Shown one piece after another: positions 29,101 to 37,244 of a stretch of DNA of 64,000 nucleotides. Numbering within the stretch: position 1 is the stretch's first letter; every line of letters starts with the position of its first letter. The notes beneath the pieces are model-generated. The model worked only from the letters and a program-made list of their open reading frames with translations, was not told the DNA's origin and searched no databases. This DNA is from Limosilactobacillus sp. WILCCON 0051 (lineage in GTDB: Bacteria; Bacillota; Bacilli; Lactobacillales; Lactobacillaceae). Made by a program: the position numbers and the translations under genes. The stretch spans positions 930,001-994,000 of the forward strand of contig NZ_CP154878.1 of NCBI RefSeq assembly GCF_039955095.1, in the 5' to 3' direction.

Positions 29101-32091
29101 TATGTAAAAGATGGCGCCGTGCTTAGCGATCAGCGGGTAACCAAAGAACTGAGCTTCAAACAGGATGGGGTCAAGGATCTGGTTAACAATATCGTTGACT
29201 GGAACGGCACGTGGACGCCAACTCAAAAATTTGCTGCCGTACCTTCACCAGCTTTCAAAGGGTATAAGGCCGTCCCAGGTCAGGTTGATGAGATTGCCAT
29301 TACGGTCAATAATGACAACTACAATCAGGATCTAAACGTTTACAAGCAGGTTGTCTACACTGCCAACCCACAGTCAGCCTACATTGAATACTTCGATCAG
29401 GATACTGGGACCATCATTGGCGAAAAGAATCTGACTGGCGTTAGCAATCAATTAAGCGACTATTCGACGGTTAACGATATTAAAGCTTTTGAAGCCAAGG
29501 GGTACGAACTGGTCAACGACGAAACGGGTGGCCAGCCGATCAGATTCAATGATGACGATAACGTTTCGCAAAGCTTTGTCGTCTACCTCAAGCATCGTCA
29601 TGCAGCAGTTAACCGGTCAGTTAAGGTTCAGCGGGTCGTGCACTATGTCTTTCGGGATGGACCAAAGCAGGGGCAAACAGCGGCGTCTGATTACCATGAT
29701 CATGATGCTGACCTGATCTTTGAACAAACCGGTGATGAGGATCTGGTCACGCATACGATCGTTTATGACGCCTCATACAAGAATCAGGCCCAATTTGGCG
29801 AACTGATCCTGACGCACGGAGCAAACTACGATGCCATTGCTGAATTGATTCCAGGCTATCATCTGAACGTCAACACACTTAGTCCTAAGACGGTCGTTAT
29901 TGATGCGGATACGTTTGACAAGGCCAGTGACGGGGTCTTCACGGTTGCCGATACGGTCTACTACATCATCGACAACCAGCTGGCCAACATCAATTACGTC
30001 GATGATGATCTTGATGAAAAAGTCGTCACGATTGATCAGACAACCGGTCAGTCTGGGGCCAAGAGCAGCTATGACTCGGCTAAGACTTTGAAGCAGCTGA
30101 TCTACGATAAACAGACCAACCCGACCGGCCAATATGATCTAGTCAGTGACGGCACAAAAGATGGCATTGTCTTTGACTTGGATGACCAGGTTGATCAGAC
30201 GTTTGTCGTTCATTTGAAGCATCATATTCTAAAACAGGCGGCCAACCGTGAAAAGACCATCAAGCAGACGGTGCTCTATAAATACGCGGATGGGACGCAG
30301 GCGGCTGATCCATACTCTGGAAAGGACATGACGTTTAAGCAGACTGGCGATCTGGACATGGTTACCGGCGCGATTGACTGGAATGGCGCCTGGACGACCG
30401 ATGAGCGGCAGGGCAAGTTTGACGATGTTGCCTCGCCGACAATCAAAGGCTACACGCCTGACGTGACGGTTCTGTCGCACAGTCCGCTGACCATGGACAA
30501 CGACAAGTATGACGCGCCAATCGATCTGCTGGACATCGTAACCTATAGTCCGAATAATCAGACGGCAATCATCAAGTATGTCGACATCGATAATGGCGGC
30601 TCATTGGTTGCATACGATGAAGCAAAGGGCAAGACCAATGAGCAGATCAATTACGACACTAAAGATCAGCTCAGCAAACTGGTTTACGATGAGCAGACCA
30701 GCCCAACCGGCAAGTACGTTTTGGTCAGCGATGGCTTTGCTCAGGCACTGGCCGCCGCGCAAGCTCAAGGACAACAGCTGCGGTTTGACAATGACGATCA
30801 AAATTACCAGCTGTTTACGATCTATCTGCGTCACCATTACAGCAGCGTTGATCCGGACACTGATCCGGCCAGCGGCATTCGCAAGGTTTCTCAGATCATC
30901 CACTACGTTTACCAAGCCAGCCAGCAGCCGGCCGCCAATGACAACGTACAGGTACTGACCTTTAAACGGGTTGGCTACCAAGATGACGTGACGGGCAAGG
31001 TGTACTGGCCGCTTTGGGAAACCGTGGCATCACAAAAGACGGCTGCCGTTGCTTCACCGACAATCAAGGGCTACACGCCAGTCAATGGTCAGACGGAGAT
31101 TGGCGCAAACGAGATCGCGGCCGCGCAAAAAGATGATGTCGTAATCTATGTCAACTACGCCGCTGATCCGCAACAGGCAAGAATCGATTACGTTGATCAG
31201 AATACTGGTCAGACGATTCAAAGTGACAAGGTTGATGGCGTAACTGATGCCAAGATCGACTACAGTACGGCTGATCAGATCAAGCAGCTGATCAATAAGG
31301 GCTACGTTTTGGTCAGTGACGAGTTTACCCAGGCTCAAGACGCAGGAAAGGCAGTCTTTGATCAAGATGGCAATGCTTTGCAGACATTTACCGTTACGCT
31401 CAAGCATGGCACGCAGGTAATCGATCCCAACCATCCGGATCCTGACAACCCAATTCTGCCAGCAACGCCAATCAATCCTGCCGATCCAACCGGTCCAGTC
31501 TGGCCAGCCAAGGATCAGTATGACCAGACGACGCAAGCTATCGTGCACTATCAAGATGCATCCGGCAACTCATTGGCACCAGACAGCATTCAGACGGCAC
31601 GGTGGACGCGGACGATCACGGTTGACAAGGTGACAGGAAAGATCATTGCCGCTACGGATTGGACAAGTGATCCAGCTGAATACGCGGCAGTCAGCTCGCC
31701 AGTAATTGACGGCTACACGCCTGATCAGACGATGGTTTCATTTGAGATGACGCCGGCCGACCAAGTCAAAACGGTGCTCTACGCTAAAAACGCCGTGCCG
31801 GTTGAACCAGAACAGCCGACTAACCCTGAACAGCCAGCAGCACCAAATGAGCCAAGCGTACCAAATCATCCAAGCGTACCTGGCCAATCAGCACAGCCGA
31901 ATATGCGTGGTACGCAGTCGACTCAGCTGACCGTCGAATCGCCAAGTACCAAGACGACGATGAAGCAGCTGCCACAGACTGGTAATGACAAAGACCAAGA
32001 CGCGTCATGGAGCATCATGGGGCTGTTGACGTCACTGCTGAGCATGTTTGGTCTGGCGGGACTCGTTAAGAAGAAGCATGATCGCGGCTGA
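23194..32091 (+). CDS. Giant LPxTG-anchored mucus-binding protein with twelve MucBP-type repeats
   Basis: Cell-wall adhesin, about 2,965 aa. N-terminus: KMYKDGKQWAFAA, a KxYKxGKxW signal peptide, then a Ser/Ala/Thr-rich spacer (about residues 45-175) and a non-repeated domain (about 175-560). Twelve units of about 180-205 aa follow (roughly 567-2735), each opening with a variant of xxYIDDTTGKxL, a central xVSDxTNGQxxxFDxDD and LKH, then a FxxxGxxDxVTxxTxW stretch. A partial unit and a Pro-rich wall-spanning part follow. The anchor is LPQTGNDKD, a hydrophobic helix and KKKHDRG, a sortase A substrate. The MucBP/Mub family binds mucins in Limosilactobacillus. ATG at 23,194 follows GGGGGA. Single gene with a terminator. 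Repeats differ enough in DNA to look old rather than recently amplified. Confidence 0.93.
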   Translation: MHDEKIHYKMYKDGKQWAFAAIVTFTFTIVPMTMTTNHAAAASTAEPAVNLQNSAATSSSSAVTLSASATQDTAADSYAASTVNSPTSSTAAKAQSASTSSMAATAASQSAATSSDRAAAATASQTPASTTAAESSQTSSTTSQAASSSTGSASQTSPTSQSAANSQAGAGKTITLDLKQAASTAAVSTDAIANRLVANGLNDTAATFSVKDPEYPSSMYVDTKANRYTFFWATSRDNQTGETGEYNIVLSTDRSGSGILYVTILDSTNKKVLNEYTINEDDYEYYVTTSKDSWSGVYLGRIYNDHYSGVIRNLDSRYDYNWSPRFNVNQGGAVSDSTYYSILSFMIPKLVTQTTSYVDDSGNLIAQSYVQQGLSGQIYTTTGGKVVNGYYETVPSNSSGYMSEFGKIGDTYTKDWHSGDKVVFTQTGADGTMRADYYYNNRLRGSYTLTPSGAGSSITITSGSGGTITIYNIYIPQTRNVQYVYKKLGSLVIDSTDAAFDAAKKTKTQYANDPDDATSAADVTLPTIAGFVPFINGVAVTDYTFNPTKYITSLDQDITVVYRAKQKARVDFVDQDSGNQVISSSGTLTDFDGQPINFSTADQLKQLVYDAKTNPNGKYDLVKDGFPAGATYDSNANIDQVYQVVLKHHHETVDGKTEPANGQKTVKRTIEYYYQGDGKAASSVEQSVTFTRTGDRDRVTGDTIWEDWSKVAAQSIAAVDSPKINGYTADKLTVAGATIKATDKDSTVTVTYVPNKQAVKVIYHDDTTNQDLAVKEFSGNSGADSGRNTKAAIAEYVKQHLKLVSDSTNGQNIIFDKDDQNDQTYVVHFVHETEAVKRTKTVTETIEHHKAIKQLDGTTKYVDVKDQLPVYQATLTFNESGVHDLYTDQKTWNGDWTPTQTFKTVVSPTLAGYTPDVAQVDAVAITVTDANYGQSLNVHHDIIYVGKSQILVVNYIDDTTPKVLEHWTGTGQSGQTLDYTTAATISKYLGQHYVLVSDATNGNRPVLDEDDISNNQVLEVHLKHQTTSTSRTMKVTEEIKYVYKGDANYKDGTLVDQSLLKQANPLTRELVFEQDGVTDNVTNTTTWNQDWKQTKSFKAVTTPNLKGYSVSVDEVPAQSVTIDASTFDQKGKTYSFTVNYTPLKQTALIKYIDGSANDKELETDTQTGLSNQKLDYTSMRNQILAKYANYEVASDETENGIVFNDDAGQDQIFKIVLKHKTAAVTRSVDVKQIIHFKFSDNHQQPWDQTSTLTFTQKGVKDLVTNQTDWDSGYSETQYFKEVTAGHVDGYTPDIKTIAKRKITVNNQNFVAGQFEGTITYSPNRQYISVSYIDDTTGKQLANEVLNGYSNTSANYSTTETINSYLGQGYELVSDDTGGKDLEFNSSDNPNDQIYVVHLKHGYEDAQRTKTVVEEIKYQYEDGSQAHDLYHKELTFTQNGQLDKVTKTTNWNGDWTPAQTLAKVDSPTITGYHNDYASEPEHTITITNDNYDTDLNIYRTVTYYADSQNVAIVYVDKKTNKTLATESLKGKTGEHQTYSAQDYIQKKLTNYQNYTLDNDETQNGIEFPADGQLKVYYVYYVYLGHKTEDVSRTANVKQIIHYQSTDGRKLAEDTIVTKQVSQTGKHDLVDDTTAWGAWTQADFEVVQAPTIPGYANPNPDQIASKSLTVTNDNWQLDNTLENTILYTPKSQTATITFIDDDAKDPNDRQMATVTLNGHSNADSGYNTSSAIASYEKTGYVKVSDDTNGQDVIFDADDDVDQSFEVHFTHGKNSTSRPVTYQRVITYIYGNGGKAGQNVFASQTQTLEFEQKGIQDLVNKHVTWDKLDAQSFQEVPSQKIAGYVYDKAVVPASAITPADDDFAKGTVVINETVTYTAQPQKAKIYFIDGTTPTGRQLLFKELSGLSDMNSGYTTTDMIKGLEQLHYQLLTDETNGQEIVFDHNDEDQVYYVYFGHETEKDSRTKTVTETIDYVKDGAVLSDQRVTKELSFKQDGVKDLVNNIVDWNGTWTPTQKFAAVPSPAFKGYKAVPGQVDEIAITVNNDNYNQDLNVYKQVVYTANPQSAYIEYFDQDTGTIIGEKNLTGVSNQLSDYSTVNDIKAFEAKGYELVNDETGGQPIRFNDDDNVSQSFVVYLKHRHAAVNRSVKVQRVVHYVFRDGPKQGQTAASDYHDHDADLIFEQTGDEDLVTHTIVYDASYKNQAQFGELILTHGANYDAIAELIPGYHLNVNTLSPKTVVIDADTFDKASDGVFTVADTVYYIIDNQLANINYVDDDLDEKVVTIDQTTGQSGAKSSYDSAKTLKQLIYDKQTNPTGQYDLVSDGTKDGIVFDLDDQVDQTFVVHLKHHILKQAANREKTIKQTVLYKYADGTQAADPYSGKDMTFKQTGDLDMVTGAIDWNGAWTTDERQGKFDDVASPTIKGYTPDVTVLSHSPLTMDNDKYDAPIDLLDIVTYSPNNQTAIIKYVDIDNGGSLVAYDEAKGKTNEQINYDTKDQLSKLVYDEQTSPTGKYVLVSDGFAQALAAAQAQGQQLRFDNDDQNYQLFTIYLRHHYSSVDPDTDPASGIRKVSQIIHYVYQASQQPAANDNVQVLTFKRVGYQDDVTGKVYWPLWETVASQKTAAVASPTIKGYTPVNGQTEIGANEIAAAQKDDVVIYVNYAADPQQARIDYVDQNTGQTIQSDKVDGVTDAKIDYSTADQIKQLINKGYVLVSDEFTQAQDAGKAVFDQDGNALQTFTVTLKHGTQVIDPNHPDPDNPILPATPINPADPTGPVWPAKDQYDQTTQAIVHYQDASGNSLAPDSIQTARWTRTITVDKVTGKIIAATDWTSDPAEYAAVSSPVIDGYTPDQTMVSFEMTPADQVKTVLYAKNAVPVEPEQPTNPEQPAAPNEPSVPNHPSVPGQSAQPNMRGTQSTQLTVESPSTKTTMKQLPQTGNDKDQDASWSIMGLLTSLLSMFGLAGLVKKKHDRG
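24895..31400 (+). repeat. Twelve tandem coding repeats of the mucus-binding protein
   Basis: Approximate unit starts, judged from the recurring hydrophobic-YIDD or similar strand: 24895, 25466, 26035, 26629, 27167, 27713, 28259, 28829, 29369, 29986, 30565 and 31171. Spacing is 540-620 bp. The last unit is shorter and leads into a Pro/Asp-rich linker (PNHPDPDNPILPATP). Confidence 0.85.
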
Positions 32092-32107
32092 TATTGAATC
32101 ATAAAAG

Positions 32108-32136
32108 AAAAGGCTCGCTTAAGGTGGGTCTTTTTT
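32108..32136 (+). terminator. Terminator after the mucus-binding protein gene
   Basis: AAGGCTCGC and GGTGGGTCTT form a stem with several G-U pairs, then TTTTTT. Confidence 0.65.
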
Positions 32137-32424
32137 CGTACTCTGAATTGAGATGCTTGGCGAAGTTGACTAACTAGGCTTCAGCTTTAAGCAGCGTCTA
32201 GTTTGGGGCAAGCAGGGCGGTGTGGTTTTGAGGGAGGTTCGATGGTAAAGAAACGGTAGTGCCAGCTTATAGTGTCTTGTTTTTGCATGCGTTTGTGGCT
32301 CTGGGGACTTTGAATGCTGTTGAGCTGCCCTGATAGTTTTGAGCGCAGATTGCTTTTGACTAATTGAAACGTTGGTCAAGCCGCAGTATGTTAACTGCTG
32401 AAAGCGGCCGGCCGCGGTTGTTAT

Positions 32425-32477
32425 GCAAAGAAATCCTGCATAAAACATATGACGAAACCATCATTACCTACTTTTCG
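32425..32477 (+). repeat. Dispersed repeat, copy 2 (downstream of the mucus-binding protein gene)
   Basis: CCTGCATAAAAC, TGACGAAACCATC and ATTACCTACTTTTCG match copy 1 at 22,662 with a few substitutions and indels, in the same orientation. The two copies bracket the adhesin gene as direct repeats. Confidence 0.5.
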
Positions 32478-32720
32478 CGAAAATCAATGTATAAGTAGGT
32501 AAAAATCAATGTATATCGAGTTAGGGTACCCTAACATTACCTACTATTTGGAAAAAATCTCCAAATAGTAGGTAATTCACAAAGTCGGTCTGAGCCAATC
32601 AGCCTCAAAATATACATCTTTACCTACTATTTAGCAAAAAGCTGCCATAAGTAGGTAAAGTTAGGTAAGCCAAAATATACAGGTACCTACTTTCGATTAA
32701 AAATCAGCAAATAGTAGGTA
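32464..32720 (+). repeat. Cluster of four hairpins sharing ACCTACT/AGTAGGT arms, plus a 16-bp palindrome
   Basis: Hairpins: TTACCTACTT 32464-32473 with AAGTAGGTAA 32493-32502; a 17-bp perfect stem 32536-32552 with 32560-32576 around a 7-base loop; CTTTACCTACT 32618-32628 with AGTAGGTAAAG 32650-32660; TACCTACT 32684-32691 with AGTAGGTA 32713-32720. GTTAGGGTACCCTAAC at 32520-32535 is a perfect palindrome. AAAATATACA precedes the last two hairpins, and AAAATCAATGTATA occurs twice near the first. The whole stretch 32,137-33,040 has no credible gene; this array is its only structure. Not CRISPR: no uniform spacers. Confidence 0.75.
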
Positions 32721-33039
32721 GTTCCAGATCCGCAGCCAGTTAAAAACTGATTTTCTTCACAAAGCCAGCAGGCGGATAGTCGTAAAACCCCTTGCCGGAC
32801 TTATGATTCGTAAATAAACGGATACTACGATGACTCAATGATCACAGCAGCCAATGTCTAAGGTCAGAAAAACCATCGCCGACAAAACAGCATTAAAAAC
32901 GCAGCACAATGATTAGCAAAAGCAGTCTAAAACGTGGCATCAAGAGCTGTAAAACAGGGATGTCCGATATTTTTGAACATTGATCAAGACCCCGCTTGCA
33001 GGATAGCAGGGATGTCTAATACTATGAAATCAAGGCAAG

Positions 33040-33078
33040 CAAAAAGACCATCTTCAAACAGCTGAAGATGGCCTTTGT
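33040..33078 (-). terminator. Terminator after phoU (minus strand)
   Basis: On the minus strand GGCCATCTTCA pairs with TGAAGATGGTC, followed by TTTTTGC. It ends the pst operon. Confidence 0.85.
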
Positions 33079-33115
33079 AGTTCATGGTTTAGGATGGAAA
33101 ACAGGGGAGGGTGGA

Positions 33116-33802
33116 TTATTTTTTGATTAGTTCAGGGTCGGTTTTGCCGGGGTTCAATTCAACGATCTTGCCAGTCTGAGCATAAACGATCCATTCAGCA
33201 ATATTGACGATATGGTCGCCGACACGTTCTAACTGACGACTGATGATCAAGTAGACGTCAGAGGCTTTTAGCTGCTGCTTGTCTTTGACCTGCTGACTCA
33301 AAACCAGTTGCCGCAGCTGCAGGTAGAGCCGGTCAACCTTGATGTCTTCGCTGGCAACGGCATAGGCAGCGTCACTGTCATCATTGACGAAGGCCTCATC
33401 AACCTTGTCCAGCATCTGACGCACTTGGTAGGTCAGTTGTTGAATCAGCTTTTCAGCAGCAGTAAAGGTTGGCTTGTCAGACATGCGCAGCGTTTGACGA
33501 GCAATGCGGATCGCGGCATCGCCAATTCGCTCCATGTCAGAACTGGCCTTTAGAATTGACATGGTTTCGCGAAAATCAGAGGCCATTGGGTTTTTGCGAA
33601 TCAAGACGTCAAAAACGTTCTTTTCCAGTTCGACCTCAGTTTGATTGACTTGCTGATCCTTTGAAATTACCTGTTTGGCTAGGATCGTATCATGTTCCAA
33701 AAAGGATTTGGTTGCTTGGTGAATCTGCGAGCTGACCAGTGTTCCCATGGCAACGAACTGCTTTTTTACCTTTAAGATTTCTGCTAGATTTTGATCTCCC
33801 AT
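33116..33802 (-). CDS. phoU: Phosphate transport system regulator PhoU
   Basis: Helical-bundle regulator that links the Pst transporter to phosphate signalling and restrains uptake. The protein is 228 aa with two PhoU repeats. DFRETMSILKASSDMERIGD (about residues 79-98) and SRQLERVGDHIVNIAEWIVY (about 190-209) are the paired metal-binding E-R-x-G-D motifs. Last gene of the minus-strand operon pstS-C-A-B-B-phoU, 12 bases after the second pstB. No PhoP/PhoR two-component genes are adjacent. Confidence 0.96.
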   Translation of the reverse strand: MGDQNLAEILKVKKQFVAMGTLVSSQIHQATKSFLEHDTILAKQVISKDQQVNQTEVELEKNVFDVLIRKNPMASDFRETMSILKASSDMERIGDAAIRIARQTLRMSDKPTFTAAEKLIQQLTYQVRQMLDKVDEAFVNDDSDAAYAVASEDIKVDRLYLQLRQLVLSQQVKDKQQLKASDVYLIISRQLERVGDHIVNIAEWIVYAQTGKIVELNPGKTDPELIKK

Positions 33803-33814
33803 TATAAACTCCTT

Positions 33815-34567
33815 TTAGCCGAAGCGCCCATTCAAGTAGTCATCAGTCAGCTGGTTGTCTGGCTTTTCAAACATCTGCTTGGTTGAGTTGAACTCAATCA
33901 AAGAACCATTGAGCATAAATGCCGTGTAGTCAGAGATCCGGGCAGCCTGCTGCATGTTATGCGTAACGATGACGATCGTGTATTCATCTTTTAGCTTCAT
34001 CAGCGTCTCTTCAATCAAGCCGCTGGAAATCGGGTCCAAGGCACTGGTTGGCTCGTCCAGCAAGATTACCTGTGGCTTGACGGCCAGCGTACGGGCGATG
34101 CAGAGTCGCTGCTGCTGACCACCGGAAAGGCCCAGGCCGCTTTTTTTCAGATCATCTTTGACTTCATCCCATAAGGCAGCCTGTTTGAGACTTTCTTCAA
34201 CGATCTGATCAAGCTGCTCCTTATCCTTAACGCCGCCGATGCGTGGTCCATAGGCGACATTGTCATAGATGGAAAGCGGGAAGGGAACCGGCTGTTGGAA
34301 GACCATGCCAATCTGCCGCCGCAGCTCGACCATGTCTTCTTTTGGATCATAAATGTCTTGATCATTAAACAGAATCTGTCCTTCAACCGTGGCATTGTCA
34401 TCAAGGTGCATGCGGTTGAAGCATTTTAACAGCGTCGACTTGCCGCAGCCGGACGGACCAATCAAAGCCGTGATCTTGTCTTGCTCAATCTCCATGTTGA
34501 TCCCGTGCAGTGCTTCTTTAGTGCCGTATTTGAGCACCACGTTTTTACATTTAAGAATTTTTTCCAT
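33815..34567 (-). CDS. pstB: Phosphate ABC transporter ATP-binding protein (second PstB)
   Basis: Energises phosphate import. The protein is 250 aa. Walker [14 protein letters not shown] (about residues 36-48), the Q-loop [15 protein letters not shown], the signature [16 protein letters not shown] and Walker [14 protein letters not shown] are all intact. This is the downstream copy of a tandem pstB pair common in lactobacilli. It is separated by nine bases from the first copy and resembles it closely, indicating an old duplication. Confidence 0.96.
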   Translation of the reverse strand: MEKILKCKNVVLKYGTKEALHGINMEIEQDKITALIGPSGCGKSTLLKCFNRMHLDDNATVEGQILFNDQDIYDPKEDMVELRRQIGMVFQQPVPFPLSIYDNVAYGPRIGGVKDKEQLDQIVEESLKQAALWDEVKDDLKKSGLGLSGGQQQRLCIARTLAVKPQVILLDEPTSALDPISSGLIEETLMKLKDEYTIVIVTHNMQQAARISDYTAFMLNGSLIEFNSTKQMFEKPDNQLTDDYLNGRFG

Positions 34568-34576
34568 GATGCCCTC

Positions 34577-35377
34577 CTAGCCGAAGTTACCGGATACGTA
34601 ATCATTGGTTGCCTTAATCTTAGGGTTGCTGAAGATGTCTTTAGTGGAGTTGAACTCCAAGACATGCCCCAGGTAGAAGAAGGCACAGTAATCAGAACAG
34701 CGCGCGGCCTGCTGCATGTTGTGCGTAACGATGATGATCGTGTGGTCCTTTTTCAGAGTCTGCATCGTTTCTTCCAGCTTAGAAGTCGAGATTGGGTCCA
34801 AGGCGCTGGCTGGCTCGTCCATCAAAATGATTTTAGGATCCATGGCCAGTGAACGGGCAATGCATAGCCGCTGCTGCTGACCACCAGAAAGGGAAAGCGC
34901 GCTGCGATCAAGCGAATCTTTGACCTCATCCCAGAGTGCCACGCTCTTTAACGATTCTTCCACCATCTGATCAAGCTTTTGCTGGTCTTTGATGCCGTAA
35001 AGCTTTGGCGCAAAGGTGATGTTTTCACGGATCGATTTGGCAAATGGATTTGGATGCTGGAAGACCATGCCGATTTCACGCCGCGTCTCGTAGACGTTGA
35101 CTTGAGGCGAGTTCAGATTGATTCCCCGATACAGAATCTCGCCATCGATGCGGCCCAGTTCGTCATTCATCCGGTTAAGACAGCGCAGATAAGTGGATTT
35201 CCCAGAACCGGATGGACCGATCAAGGCCGTAATCTTGTTTTCAGCAAAGTCCATGCTGACCTGATGAAGCGAGGGCGTTTCCTGCTTGCCGTAGTATACG
35301 CTGACGTTTTTAGTCTGCATTGCCAATGGTTCTTTGACAGGCAGCGTGTAGGTATCTTCAAACGAATATTCAGCCAT
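34577..35377 (-). CDS. pstB: Phosphate ABC transporter ATP-binding protein (first PstB)
   Basis: The protein is 266 aa. It has an N-terminal extension of about 17 residues (EYSFEDTYTLPVKEPLA) not present in the other copy. Walker A GPSGSGKSTYLRC, Q-loop VFQHPNPFAKSIREN, signature [16 protein letters not shown] and Walker B IILMDEPASALDP are intact. The ribosome site AGAGGTGAAAACAG lies just upstream of ATG. It probably forms the ATPase pair with the other PstB, as homodimer or heterodimer. Confidence 0.96.
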   Translation of the reverse strand: MAEYSFEDTYTLPVKEPLAMQTKNVSVYYGKQETPSLHQVSMDFAENKITALIGPSGSGKSTYLRCLNRMNDELGRIDGEILYRGINLNSPQVNVYETRREIGMVFQHPNPFAKSIRENITFAPKLYGIKDQQKLDQMVEESLKSVALWDEVKDSLDRSALSLSGGQQQRLCIARSLAMDPKIILMDEPASALDPISTSKLEETMQTLKKDHTIIIVTHNMQQAARCSDYCAFFYLGHVLEFNSTKDIFSNPKIKATNDYVSGNFG

Positions 35378-35394
35378 CTGTTTTCACCTCTAGT

Positions 35395-36285
35395 TTATTT
35401 GCGAGCCGACATCTTTTTGTAGACGTGGTTGCCCAAGTAGCGAGCGCCCAGGTTGAACAATAAGATGACGATGATCAGTACGGCCGAAGCCCCACTGGAG
35501 ATTGCGTGGGCATTGGAAACCAGCCCTTCAGTATTCAGCTTCCAAATGTGGACGGCCAGCGTTTCAGCAGGACGAGTCGGGTTTAAGAAGCTGGTTGCGG
35601 AAAATGGATTCCAGTTGCTGTAGTCGACGCTTGGTGCGCTTTGACCAGAAGTGTAGATCAAAGCGGCGGCTTCACCAAAGACCCGGCCAGCTCCCAGAAT
35701 CACCCCGGTTAAGATACCAGGCAAGGCTTCCGGCAGCATGATCTTAGTCATGGTCTTCCAGCGGGAAAGTCCCAGTGAAAGACCGGCCTGACGCTGCAGC
35801 GGCGAGACGTCGTTTAAGGCGTTCTCGCAGTTCCGCGTCAAAAGCGGCAGGTTGAAAAACGTTAAGGCGATGGCACCTGAGATAACCGAAAAGCCCAGGT
35901 GCAGCTTGATTACGAAAAACAGATAGCCGAACAGACCAACTACCACACTGGGCAGCGAGCTCAAAATTTCGATCGCGGTCTTAAAGACTTCCGTAATGCC
36001 ATTTTTGGGCGCGTATTCGGCTAAGAAGATCCCAGCGCCAATTGAAAGCGGCGTGGAGATCAAAAGCGTCAGAACCAAAAGATACAGTGAGTTGAACAGC
36101 TGATCGCGAATCCCGCCGCCTTCACCAACGCTTTGGGCAGCTGAGCTCAAAAACTTCCAGCTGATGTGCGGCAGACCGCTTAAGATGATATAGCCCAGCA
36201 GACCAAACAGAATCAAGACCACCAGACCGACTAAGACATAAATGATGCCCATTGCCAGCTGATTGGCTTTTTTGGCATTAAGCAT
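35395..36285 (-). CDS. pstA: Phosphate ABC transporter permease PstA
   Basis: Membrane subunit of the phosphate importer, 296 aa, six predicted transmembrane segments. The inner-membrane EAA-type loop ASLGLSRWKTMTKIMLPEALPG is split here as QAGLSLGLSRWKTM (about residues 184-197) and IMLPEALPGILTG. It overlaps pstC by eight bases, so the two permease subunits are translationally coupled. Confidence 0.95.
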   Translation of the reverse strand: MLNAKKANQLAMGIIYVLVGLVVLILFGLLGYIILSGLPHISWKFLSSAAQSVGEGGGIRDQLFNSLYLLVLTLLISTPLSIGAGIFLAEYAPKNGITEVFKTAIEILSSLPSVVVGLFGYLFFVIKLHLGFSVISGAIALTFFNLPLLTRNCENALNDVSPLQRQAGLSLGLSRWKTMTKIMLPEALPGILTGVILGAGRVFGEAAALIYTSGQSAPSVDYSNWNPFSATSFLNPTRPAETLAVHIWKLNTEGLVSNAHAISSGASAVLIIVILLFNLGARYLGNHVYKKMSARK

Positions 36286-37201
36286 TGCGTGAGACTCCTT
36301 TCTTGTTGACCAGTTTTACCAGCAGGTTGAAGGCCAAAGACATCAGCATCAAGACCAGCGCCAAAGACCAGAGTGCGTCGTTTGGCAAGGTACCCATAAC
36401 GGTGTTGCCGATGCCGACCGTTAAAGTACTGGTCAGAGTTGAGGCTGGCGAAATCAGGTTTTCTGGCATCAAAGGCGCGTTACCGATAACCATTTGAACG
36501 GCCAGGGCCTCACCAAATGCCCGTGCCATGCCGAAGATAACGGCGGTCAAGATCCCAGGAATGGCCGAGCGCAGAATTACCTTGTAGATCGTCTGCCAAA
36601 GCGTGGCCCCTAATGCGATTGAAGCTTCACGATAGTTTTTGGGCACGTTTTTAAGACTGTCGATTGACATGGAAGTGATCGTTGGCAGCACCATGACGAA
36701 CAGCACCGTAACGGCTGCCAAGATCCCACTCCCGGTACCGCCGAAAAGATGGCGGATAAAGGGAACGACGACGACTAAGCCGACGAACCCGTAAACGACG
36801 GATGGAATCCCCACCAAAAGCTCAATGACCGACTGCATGAATGAGGCTGCCTTTTTAGGGGCCAGCTCAGTCATGAAGATGGCGACGGCCAAAGCGAGCG
36901 GCGTTGCGACCAGCGTAGCCAGAATCGTGACGGCAAATGAGGTAAAGATCATTGGCCAGGCCCCGACTTCTGGCTTGCCGTGAGCGTCAGTAACGGTTGG
37001 ATCCCAGGTCATACCGGTCAGGAAGTCCTTGAGGCTGACGCCATCTTTAATAAACATGTTCAAGCCTCGGGCGGCGATGAAGTAAATAATTGAAATGACC
37101 AGCAGTCCAATTACCGTAATGCAGAAATAGCTGACCAATTTGCCCCAATGGTCCTGCCTGGTTTGAAAACTGCTTTTCATCAGTTGATCTTGTTCATTCA
37201 T
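36278..37201 (-). CDS. pstC: Phosphate ABC transporter permease PstC
   Basis: Membrane subunit partnering PstA, 307 aa. The first transmembrane segment (about residues 23-45) is followed by a long extracytoplasmic stretch and five further segments. The EAA loop reads EASIALGATLWQTIYKVILR and the following helix SAIPGILTAVIFGMARAFGE. GGAAGCAAG lies ahead of the start. Located 43 bases after pstS. Confidence 0.95.
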   Translation of the reverse strand: MNEQDQLMKSSFQTRQDHWGKLVSYFCITVIGLLVISIIYFIAARGLNMFIKDGVSLKDFLTGMTWDPTVTDAHGKPEVGAWPMIFTSFAVTILATLVATPLALAVAIFMTELAPKKAASFMQSVIELLVGIPSVVYGFVGLVVVVPFIRHLFGGTGSGILAAVTVLFVMVLPTITSMSIDSLKNVPKNYREASIALGATLWQTIYKVILRSAIPGILTAVIFGMARAFGEALAVQMVIGNAPLMPENLISPASTLTSTLTVGIGNTVMGTLPNDALWSLALVLMLMSLAFNLLVKLVNKKGVSRNA

Positions 37202-37244
37202 CTTGCTTCCTCCGGTTTCTCTCCTTTATTGATTGACGCGGTGA

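Noticed and set aside
32464..32720. CRISPR array
   Set aside because: Hairpins differ in arms and loops, spacing is irregular, and no cas genes are near.
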